The notes beneath the pieces are model-generated. The model worked only from the letters and a program-made list of their open reading frames with translations. It searched no databases and was not told the origin of the DNA. Below, piece by piece: positions 1 to 6,600 of a stretch of DNA of 7,370 nucleotides. How positions within the stretch are numbered: position 1 is the first letter of the stretch; every line of letters begins with the position of its first letter. Source of the DNA: Nitrospirota bacterium (lineage in GTDB: Bacteria > Nitrospirota > Nitrospiria > Nitrospirales > UBA8639); contig JAOUGQ010000139.1 of the NCBI GenBank assembly GCA_029865515.1, positions 1 to 7,370 of the forward strand. The letters run 5' to 3'. A program made the translations under genes and the position numbers.

Positions 1-660
1 CTTCATAGAAAGGTCGTAGAAGCGATGACCACGAATGAGACCAGTTTCTTCCGTGATTTGAGTCCGTTTCTCGCTATGAAAGAACGTCTTCTCCCGGCTT
101 TGATTGCTCGCAGGGCTTCAAGGCGATGTCTTTCTATTTGGTGTGGAGCCAGTTCCAGTGGGCAGGAGCCTTACTCAATTCTACTGACCATTTTTGAACA
201 TTTTCCGCAATTAATAGACTGGCAGATTCGGTTTGTGGCCACGGATATTTCCGGGGCCATGGTGAAAAGATGTCAAGAGGGGATATACAGTCAGCTCGAA
301 GTCAATCGTGGGCTTTCTGCCGATTTGCTGACGAAGTATTTTTCGAAAAAAGGCACCTGCTGGCAAATTGCTGAAGATCTTCGAAAACGAATTGAATTCA
401 GGGAAATGAATCTTGCCGGTCCCTGGCACCTGTTTCCATCCATGGATTTAGTGGTGCTACGAAACGTCATGATTTATTTCGATGGAAAAACCAAGAAGCA
501 CATCTTAAGAAAAATTCGCAATATTCTGGATCCTCAAGGCTATCTCTTGTTGGGGGGGACGGAAACGACGATTAATCTTGACGAGCAATATGAACGGGTT
601 GCCTTGAATGGTACCTCATGCTACCGGATGAAAAGGGGGGTAGGGGACTACCTACGGTGA
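1..660 (+). CDS. cheR: Chemotaxis protein methyltransferase CheR (5'-truncated by the window edge)
   Basis: CheR transfers methyl groups from S-adenosylmethionine to glutamates on chemoreceptors, setting adaptation; it acts in the cytoplasm at receptor arrays. The frame is open to base 1 and the internal ATG at 25 falls inside the conserved TTNETSFFRD motif, so the true start is upstream and about 60-75 residues (the N-terminal helical domain) are missing. The 219 visible codons contain most of the SAM-binding fold: IWCGASSSGQEPYS (motif I region; usually W-S-A-x-C-S-T-G-E-E-P-Y-S), FVATDIS followed by GIYS, then the DLVVLRNVMIYF motif and PQGYLLLGGTE near the end. All lie in the usual CheR order and spacing. 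Motif I is slightly unusual (GASSSG) but keeps the glycine and EPYS. The stop TGA overlaps the GTG proposed for the next gene, which suggests translational coupling. The family call is firm; which chemotaxis system it serves cannot be told here. Confidence 0.95.
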   Translation, partial: LHRKVVEAMTTNETSFFRDLSPFLAMKERLLPALIARRASRRCLSIWCGASSSGQEPYSILLTIFEHFPQLIDWQIRFVATDISGAMVKRCQEGIYSQLEVNRGLSADLLTKYFSKKGTCWQIAEDLRKRIEFREMNLAGPWHLFPSMDLVVLRNVMIYFDGKTKKHILRKIRNILDPQGYLLLGGTETTINLDEQYERVALNGTSCYRMKRGVGDYLR

Positions 661-1102
661 AATTTTTAGAGAAGGAAATTTTCGAAATGACTGAGACGAC
701 GTGCCAGGCCCTGCTGGGATTTGTTCTCCAGCCGAGCACGGTGCCGGCGGCGATTGATTTGGCCGGAGGATTTTGTACGGGAAAAGTGGAAAATTCTGGG
801 GCATGGAATGGGGTTGTGTTGTTGCATGGATCTGGGCAACTTGCACGCTGCGCCGCGTCTGTCATTTTTCGAATAGCCCTTCTGAGGTGACCGCACAGGA
901 TCGAAGGGATGCGATGCATGAATTGACCAATGTTATTGCGAACAATATCAAGACGTTGCTCCCGGGCCCCTGTCACTTATCTCTCCCTCAAGTGATGCAA
1001 ACAACCTCGGAAAGGTTGGAGGTTGCCCATGCGGAACGGGTGAGTGAATTGGTGTTCGATTGCCAGAACCAACCCTTGCATGTCTCACTCTGGAAACGCT
1101 AG
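657..1102 (+). pseudogene. CheX-like chemotaxis phosphatase, split by a one-base frameshift
   Basis: Two frames join into one CheX-family protein. From GTG 657 the first frame gives an N-terminal helix (EKEIFEMTETTCQALLGF), then WNGVVLLHGSGQLARCAASVIF, matching the CheX strand-helix unit, and dies at TGA 888. The other frame continues from about 869 with SEVTAQDRRDAMHELTNVIANNIK to TAG 1100-1102. HELTNVIANN fits the E-x-x-N active-site helix of CheC/CheX/FliY phosphatases, which dephosphorylate CheY-P. The junction is at T5 (865-869): one more T would give an unbroken protein of about 148 aa, normal for CheX. GTG 657 is preferred because it keeps the first helix and makes a GTGA overlap with the cheR stop; ATG 618 lies inside cheR, and ATG 687 (AAGGAA upstream) would cut the helix. 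It may be a recent pseudogene, a sequencing error or, less likely, a -1 slippage site. Family call good; coding status open. Confidence 0.72.
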
Positions 1103-1129
1103 AGGGACGAATGATGAGAGGAGAATGCC

Positions 1130-1513
1130 ATGCTTGTTAATCAACGGCAATTTACCCGGGTGACCGTCGCGATTCATGCGGAACTGCGTGTCGGAGGGAC
1201 GGTGATCATTCATGGGAATTTGCAGAATGTTAGTTTTAACGGCCTTCTGCTTCGGTGTGACGTCACGCTTCCCGAGCAGACTCCCTGTTTGGTGGTTTTG
1301 CATTTAGATGGGGGAGAAGGCGGGCCAACCATTGAAGCTCAAGGAGTGGTTGTGCGTGATAAACCGAATGCCATCGCGGTTCAATTTCTTGAGTTGGTGG
1401 GCCAGGAGAGTGCGGAACATCTGCGCAACCTGGTGTTGTATAACAGCGGAAACCAAGGGGATCTGGTTGAAGAAGAGTTCCGGTCGCATGTGGGCTTACA
1501 GGCCAAGGCATAA
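1130..1513 (+). CDS. PilZ domain protein (c-di-GMP receptor)
   Basis: This 127-aa protein is a stand-alone PilZ domain, a cytoplasmic c-di-GMP sensor that usually controls motility, exopolysaccharide or protein partners. Both ligand motifs are visible: R6-QFT-R10 is the RxxxR motif and N33-V-S35-FN-G38 is the [DN]xSxxG motif. The rest (VVLHLDGG, IEAQGVVVR, NAIAVQFLEL) follows the PilZ beta-barrel, with a C-terminal helix from about residue 93 and an acidic tail. Both motifs are intact, so binding is expected. ATG 1130 has a strong Shine-Dalgarno AGGAG (1119-1123) at 6-nt spacing, and the R motif sits right after it as is usual. It lies 27 nt after the cheX remnant and is probably co-transcribed with cheR and cheX. 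This position suggests, as inference only, that c-di-GMP feeds into chemotaxis or flagellar output. Confidence 0.9.
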   Translation: MLVNQRQFTRVTVAIHAELRVGGTVIIHGNLQNVSFNGLLLRCDVTLPEQTPCLVVLHLDGGEGGPTIEAQGVVVRDKPNAIAVQFLELVGQESAEHLRNLVLYNSGNQGDLVEEEFRSHVGLQAKA

Positions 1514-1584
1514 TATGCCTGACGGCACCTTAGACCGCTTGATTGACACCCCTGATTTGCTTTGGGAATGTAGAAATTTGGTCT

Positions 1585-1611
1585 TCATTCTTTCGGAATG
1601 TTGACCGATAA
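1585..1611 (+). promoter_or_regulatory. Candidate sigma-28 (FliA-type) promoter upstream of the STAS gene
   Basis: ACCGATAA at 1604-1611 matches 7 of 8 bases of the enterobacterial sigma-28 -10 element GCCGATAA. The matching -35 position, 15 nt upstream (TCAT, 1585-1588), is a poor fit to TAAA. Transcription would start near 1618, about 60 nt before ATG 1677. Flagellar sigma control would suit the chemotaxis context, but with a weak -35 this is only a candidate. Confidence 0.3.
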
Positions 1612-1634
1612 TGATGGCAGAGCATTCAGAAGAC

Positions 1635-1652
1635 GAGGGAAGGGATTCCCTC
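1635..1652 (+). other. Stem-loop in the leader of the STAS gene
   Basis: GAGGGAA (1635-1641) pairs perfectly with TTCCCTC (1646-1652), closing a GGGA loop of the GNRA type. It lies 13 nt before the Shine-Dalgarno GGGAGG of the STAS gene and is followed by only TTT, so it is not a convincing terminator. It could be an mRNA-stability or translation-tuning element, or a weak end to the pilZ transcript. Confidence 0.45.
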
Positions 1653-1665
1653 TTTACCGTTTTAC

Positions 1666-1671
1666 GGGAGG
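1666..1671 (+). promoter_or_regulatory. Ribosome binding site that fixes the STAS start
   Basis: GGGAGG lies 5 nt before ATG 1677. The alternative in-frame ATG at 1611 has no such site, overlaps the -10-like element and would add 22 residues outside the STAS fold. The start is therefore placed at 1677. Confidence 0.7.
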
Positions 1672-1676
1672 CGGGC

Positions 1677-2030
1677 ATGAATATCACTCAGAAAAAGTCG
1701 GATGGACATGTGCTTGTGCATATGGAGGGGCGGTTTGACTTTGGTGCGAGAAAAACCTTCAAAGACGCCATGGATCAGGCGATCAAAGATGAGATGCCGA
1801 TTGTTTTGGATTTAGAGCAAGTCTCTTTTGTGGATAGCTCAGCCTTGGGTCTTCTGGTGATCTCCCATCAAAATCTCAAAAGTAAAAAGATCCCGCTTTG
1901 TCTGGTGAATCCGCAAACCTATGTCCGGCAGGTGTTGGATTTGGCCAATATTGGCAAAATGATTCCTATTTATCAGACATTGGACGAAATTCCCAAATGG
2001 GAAGTTCTGTCGTCACGCGTTTTGGCATAG
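1677..2030 (+). CDS. STAS domain anti-sigma factor antagonist (SpoIIAA/RsbV type)
   Basis: The 117-aa protein is a single STAS domain. In this family a serine kinase phosphorylates the antagonist; the unphosphorylated form sequesters that kinase or anti-sigma factor and frees its partner. The expected strand-helix pattern is clear: HVLVHMEGRFDFGARKTF, then IVLDLEQVSFVDSSALGLLVI, then IPLCLVNPQTYVRQVLDLANIGKMIPIY. D53-S54-S55 corresponds to the SpoIIAA D-S-S segment in which the second serine is phosphorylated, so the switch residue is present. Length is normal for the family. The gene follows pilZ by 163 nt with its own possible promoter and a leader hairpin. No partner kinase or PP2C phosphatase gene is in this window, so the target is unknown. 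STAS proteins beside chemotaxis and c-di-GMP genes often work in biofilm or motility switches, but that is inference here. Confidence 0.9.
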   Translation: MNITQKKSDGHVLVHMEGRFDFGARKTFKDAMDQAIKDEMPIVLDLEQVSFVDSSALGLLVISHQNLKSKKIPLCLVNPQTYVRQVLDLANIGKMIPIYQTLDEIPKWEVLSSRVLA

Positions 2031-2103
2031 TCTTCTCCCTCTCTAGCCCTGAGCATCTCCTAAGGCAGGAGAGATAAGGGGTACAGAGGAAAGCACTCTC
2101 TGT

Positions 2104-2120
2104 CATACCCGCAGGGTGTG
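2104..2120. repeat. Small hairpin (REP-like)
   Basis: CATACCC (2104-2110) pairs with GGGTGTG (2114-2120) with one T-G wobble and a GCA loop. The preceding TGTCATACCCGC start loosely resembles the TGTCATTCCCGC palindromes scattered through many environmental bacterial genomes, so it may be the worn end of a dispersed repeat. That relation is from memory and unverified. Confidence 0.35.
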
Positions 2121-2220
2121 AGAGGGGGTCATTCGCAAAGAGAAAACCGATGACCGATGGAACATGTCGAAAAAGACTGTGGAGTGAGCCTATGTCATGC
2201 AGGAACGACCAGGCTTTGTC

Positions 2221-2268
2221 CTCTTTTGGGAAATCAGGACTCAGGAAGGTTTTTTTTGCCCAAAAGAG
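2221..2268. repeat. 10-bp perfect inverted repeat enclosing a T8 run
   Basis: CTCTTTTGGG (2221-2230) is the exact reverse complement of CCCAAAAGAG (2259-2268). With a bulged G at 2258 the stem extends by three A-T pairs. The T8 run (2250-2257) lies inside the loop side rather than after the stem, so it does not have terminator geometry. It may be a structured RNA element, a protein-binding site or the ends of a decayed repeat. Confidence 0.5.
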
Positions 2269-2344
2269 TGATGAGGCCTGAAACGTAAGGATTAAAAAGG
2301 GAAGGGAACACAATCAGAGAATAAACAGATCTTCCTGCCTCAAC

Positions 2345-2379
2345 CTTACTCCTCACGCTTTACGCCTTACAACTGACCA
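2345..2379. repeat. Degenerate 7-nt tandem repeat, about five units (consensus CTTACGC)
   Basis: Reading in sevens from 2345 gives CTTACTC, CTCACGC, TTTACGC, CTTACAA and CTGACCA. The middle units share YTYACGC and the outer ones decay. The array ends 5 nt before ATG 2385, where a Shine-Dalgarno site would be expected. Short 7-nt tandem repeats (STRRs) are known in cyanobacterial intergenic DNA; whether this is a comparable family in its genome cannot be told from one copy. Confidence 0.5.
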
Positions 2380-2384
2380 TTCCC

Positions 2385-3683
2385 ATGAATACCCTTAGCA
2401 ATCGTTCTTGCTCTTCCACAACGACACGGAAGCGTATTGTCTGTTCACAAATACGTGCGGGCATGTTTTTGGTCCGAATCCTGGATTCCTGGTGGAAGTC
2501 GCCTTTCTTCCTTCATCGCCGTCTTCTTCGCTTCCAGGACGTGCAGCAATTGGTTCAATCCGGTATTCAGGAAGTTGAAATTGATACGTCCAAGGGACTC
2601 GATGTCTCTTTTGATTCGGAACCGTTGAATTGTACTGGCGTGCGTGAGGGACAACACGAGACCGCTCGGGCCAATCATCAGGAGGAGCCGTGCGATCAAG
2701 AGTCCGAGTCCATTCCTCTTGATCCCAATTCCCTAGAACGGGAAAATCAGGAGCAGCTTTTTCAATTGCGGGGGGATGCGATTGCAGCCTTGGAAAATGT
2801 GTTCGAGGGGGTTAAAACAGGGCAGGCGATTCCTCTTCCTTCCTTGCACGCGATTGCCCAGGAGTTTGTTCAAAAAGCTTTGGAGCATCCCACGGTTCTC
2901 GCCGAAATTATGTTGATTGAACATCTTGAACAGTTCGACAAAACCCTTTACTCACATGTTGTTGACACGGCCGTGCTCTCGATTCTAGTTGGCCTTCAAC
3001 TCGGGTGGGACGTGAAGGTGCTTGGAGAGGTGGCTGTGGCAGCCTTGTTACATGATGTCGGCTATATGAGGCTTCCCCTCAATCTTGTTCAGACACGGTG
3101 GGGGAGAACCGGTAATGAGAGTGCCTTGTTGCAACAACATGTGGAGATGGGGCTGGCGCTGATTATCAAGAACTCTCAGTTTTCCCCGGATATTGTTCAA
3201 ATGGTACGGGAGCACCATGCCTATCAGGATGGCTCAGGGTATCCTAATGTGCAAGGAGGGGAGCCGATATCGGCTTCGGGAAAATTGTTAGGGCTGGTCG
3301 ATTATTTTGATGAGTTACTCGCAGAGGGGAATACGTCGGGATTATTTCCTGCCGCTTTAGTGATCCGTCGGATGTATCAAGAAGCGCAAAGGGGGAAATT
3401 CCCTACTCTGTTTGTCGAAGCCATGATTCGAGTTTTCGGGGTGTATCCTGTAGGCACGTTTGTCCAACTCTCCACCGGCGAGCAGGCCGTAGTGGTGAGG
3501 CAGAATCCTGAGGTGAGCGTGAAACCTCACGTGAAAATTATCCGGGCTCGAAATGGTCAGATCCTTCATGAGCCCGAGGTGAAGAATTTAGCTCTTGAGG
3601 AAGGTCTGGTGCATGCGGTGGAAATTAGTAAAGTCCTTGACCCCGCAGAATTTTCTATCAACCTTCGGGAATATTTTTCCTAG
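2385..3683 (+). CDS. HD-GYP domain protein with N-terminal DUF3391 (putative c-di-GMP phosphodiesterase)
   Basis: HD-GYP enzymes hydrolyse c-di-GMP in the cytoplasm. Residues about 17-72 are a DUF3391 domain (IRAGMFLVRILDSWWKSPFF, then IQEVEIDTSKG), typical of HD-GYP N-termini. An acidic, low-complexity linker follows (about 75-125). The catalytic domain spans about 175-345: H191, H223-D224, H252, H277-H278, D282, G285-Y286-P287 and D306 sit at the expected metal-site and GYP places. The odd point is HDVGY at 223-227, since the lysine of the usual HDxGK is tyrosine, which could lower or change activity. A C-terminal extension (about 355-432) contains VGTFVQLSTGEQAVVV, the small beta segment often seen after HD-GYP. 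The start has no Shine-Dalgarno; it is the first start codon after an in-frame stop at 2322, and any later start would cut DUF3391. The kinase gene begins 3 nt after its stop. Confidence 0.9.
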   Translation: MNTLSNRSCSSTTTRKRIVCSQIRAGMFLVRILDSWWKSPFFLHRRLLRFQDVQQLVQSGIQEVEIDTSKGLDVSFDSEPLNCTGVREGQHETARANHQEEPCDQESESIPLDPNSLERENQEQLFQLRGDAIAALENVFEGVKTGQAIPLPSLHAIAQEFVQKALEHPTVLAEIMLIEHLEQFDKTLYSHVVDTAVLSILVGLQLGWDVKVLGEVAVAALLHDVGYMRLPLNLVQTRWGRTGNESALLQQHVEMGLALIIKNSQFSPDIVQMVREHHAYQDGSGYPNVQGGEPISASGKLLGLVDYFDELLAEGNTSGLFPAALVIRRMYQEAQRGKFPTLFVEAMIRVFGVYPVGTFVQLSTGEQAVVVRQNPEVSVKPHVKIIRARNGQILHEPEVKNLALEEGLVHAVEISKVLDPAEFSINLREYFS

Positions 3684-3686
3684 CTT

Positions 3687-6600
3687 ATGTGGAGTAATCC
3701 AATCGTCTTTCAGAGTCTGTGGGATGGGTTAATGGTTGGAGTGTGTCTGGTGAATAGGGCTGGAAAAATAACGCAGATGAATTTAGCCGGCTCGCGATTA
3801 TTGGGTTGGGGTGCAGCCTGTCCCACGAACGTCTCTTGTCATGAACTGTTAGGATGCCTGGTTTCGACAGAGGAAGGCGACATGGAAGTCTGCCCTCTCT
3901 CTGGATGGCTTCTGAACAAAAAGATGGTGTGGACTCCCCGAACCCGCCTGCGAAATCGACAGGGGACGTGGTGTTGGGTGGAATTAAAAGGTCTTGTGGT
4001 GGAGGACGTCAAGGAGACCGGGTTCTTGTTGATGTTTCGAGATCTTAGCTCGGAAGTGAAGTTGGCGGAAGAAACCAAACGGTTGGCTTCTATTCCTCAG
4101 GAAAACCCTTTCCCTGTCATTGAAGTCGATGCGGCAGGGCACCTTCTCTATGCCAATCCCTCCATGGTGCGGTTAATGGAGGAAGCCAATATCGGCCAGG
4201 ATGGTTTCTCCACGGCTTTGCCGAAACGGTTTCCTGCCCTGGCCAAGCGATGTTTATCCCGAGGCCACCTTGAACGTCATCTCGAGGTGAGCGTCGGGGA
4301 TAGGGAGTATTCCTGGACCTTTTCTCCGCATCCGGAGTTGGGACTGCTTCGAGGCTATGGCATGGATATCACTGAGCCCAAGCGGGCTGCAGATGAATTG
4401 TCGGCGTTTGCGGATACCCTTGAAGCCAAAAACCAGGAGTTGGATCAAGCGTTGATTAAGGCCGAATCCGCGACTCGAGCAAAGGCGGCATTTCTGGCCG
4501 TGATGAGCCATGAAATTCGGACCCCATTGAATGGCGTCATTGGTATGGCGGAGTTACTGTTGCAGTCTTCTCTGGATCCGGAGCAAGAGGAATGTACGAA
4601 AATTATTCGGATGTCTGGTGAGGGATTGCTCAATATCATTAATGATATTTTAGATTTTTCCAAGATTGAGTCAGGCCAATTGGCCTTAGAGACCATTGGG
4701 TTCAACCCTACATCATTACTCGAAGAGGTCGTGGATTTGTTTTCGGAGCGGGCCCATCGAAAGGGATTAGATGTGGCTGCCTATGTGGATCCAGATGTGC
4801 CTCCACAGCTTTTTGGCGATTCTCATCGCCTACGGCAAATACTCAGTAATTATATTTCGAATGCGCTGAAATTTACGATGGATGGATCGGTATTTGCTCG
4901 AGTGTCTTTGGTTGATTCAGCCCTGCCCATTCCTAATGAGCACGCATCTGGCCCAAATGCCCTTTCCGGGAATCCGACAGAAGAGTCGAGACGGTGGATC
5001 AGGTTTTCGGTCGAAGACACTGGTCTAGGGATGTCAGAAGAGGTTCAACGAAAAATCTTTCAAGTCTTTACTCAAGCGGATAGCTCCATGAGTCGCAAAT
5101 TTGGGGGATCCGGGTTGGGGTTGGCCATTTGCAAACAATTAGCGGAATTGATGAATGGGACGGTTGGGGTGAGGAGTCGGCCAAGTCAGGGCTCCACATT
5201 TTGGTGTGATATTCCTTTTCGAGTTGAAGGTTCTGGTCCTTCCCCCCAAAACATTGCCTTGCCATTGGATGGCAAAGAGGTGTGGGTGATGTGTCCCTTG
5301 AGATCTTCAGCGTGGGTGATCTCCCAACTTCTTCGGGAAATGGGGGCCAAGGTTGTGCGGGTGGATAGTATCCAACATGCCAAAACGTTGGTTGACAACA
5401 AACAAGATTCTGAACCCGACATCCTTGGCCTTATTGTCGGCGGCAACGTGGAGCAAGGGGAGATTCGGCAATGGCTTGACATGATTCGATTCTCTTCCCC
5501 ACTTCAAGACGTCAAGATCTGGAGTTTGAAGCCATTCTGGTTTCGCAAGGATGAGGAAGAACGCATCCTTACCCTTGATGGCATGATCACGCTTCCCATT
5601 CACCGTGGACAATTTTGCCAGTGTATATTGGGAGAAACCGGTTCTCGGGAAAAACCGGATATGGTGAGAGAGTCTGGGCGAATCCCGTCTGAGAACTCTC
5701 AGAGGGGCAAAGGAGTTTTTGAGGTTATACACAAAAGAGGGAACGAGGGGCCTTCTGTGTTGGTTGTGGAAGATAATCCAGTGAATCAAACCGTTGCAGC
5801 AGGAATGTTAGGGAAATTGGGATGTCGGGTGACCATTGTTGAAAATGGAAGCCAGGCTGTAAACATTTTGAATGAGAGGGATGTGGATTGCATTGTGATG
5901 GACTGGGAGCTCCCCGGAATGGACGGGTTAGCCACCACTCGAATCATTCGGGAAATGGAGAACACCGGAAGGTTCGTGCATAAGAATTCCTACTGGTGTC
6001 GACAGCATGCAGCATCCTCTCCACCAGTCTCCCATATTCCGATCATCGGCATGACAGCCCATGTGCTTCCTGAACACGGCCAACAATGTCTGTTAAGTGG
6101 CATGGATGAATGTCTTGCCAAGCCTGTTCATCTACACGACTTTGAGAAGGTGCTTCAGCGATGGGTGGGGTTCATCCCCGGTGAGACAGTTTCCCCTTTA
6201 TCTCGGCCAGAAGACCGTTCTGTCTATCCTGGAAACGATCCGGCATCAGAGTCCGTTAATGATCTTGGGGAGCACTTTGAATACCCGAGTGGCGTGGAAG
6301 GCTATGACGTTTCCGCAGCGTTACATGCGATGGAAGGGGACAAAGCTTTGTTGTATTCCCTATTTGAAATTTTCAACGAAGCAACTCCAGGTCTTCTCAA
6401 GGAAATGCAGCAATCACTTCAGATGCAGAAACGTCAGGATTTCCAAAGGCAGGCTCATCAGATCAAAGGCGCTTTAAGTGCGGTGCATGCTGGAAACCAA
6501 GCGAAATTGGCTGAACAACTTGAACAAAAGGCTGCTTTTGCGTCTTTTGCCTATCTTCAATCAGCATTGGTTAAATTGGAGAATGAGATGCATAAATTGG

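Larger units (their letters stand above)
2031..2384. other. 354-bp non-coding region between the STAS and HD-GYP genes
   Basis: No frame here has family-like coding character or a good start. The region holds a 7-bp hairpin (2104-2120), a 10-bp inverted repeat around a T8 run (2221-2268) and a 7-nt tandem repeat (2345-2379). It must contain the promoter for the HD-GYP/kinase pair, since that pair is separated from upstream genes, but no clear -35/-10 pair was found. No ideal intrinsic terminator follows the STAS stop. Confidence 0.6.

Noticed and set aside
773..1102. Stand-alone gene from ATG 773
   Set aside because: The first about 32 residues are an out-of-frame reading of the CheX N-terminal half; only the part after about 869 is family-like, so it belongs to the split CheX gene.
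1611..2030. Longer STAS protein from ATG 1611
   Set aside because: The extra 22 residues lie outside the fold, there is no ribosome site, and ATG 1677 has GGGAGG at 5-nt spacing.
2146..2160. ACCGATGA/ACCGATGG as a sigma-28 -10 before the HD-GYP gene
   Set aside because: Neither has a TAAA-like -35 at the right distance, and both lie over 220 nt from the start codon.
1966..2313. Minus-strand frame of 115 codons across the STAS/HD-GYP gap
   Set aside because: It runs into the 3' end of the STAS gene, has no ribosome site and no recognisable domain; probably chance openness or worn repeat DNA.
5307..5789. Minus-strand frame of 160 codons inside the kinase gene
   Set aside because: It is antisense to well-supported coding sequence (degenerate receiver and start of the true receiver) and shows no family features.
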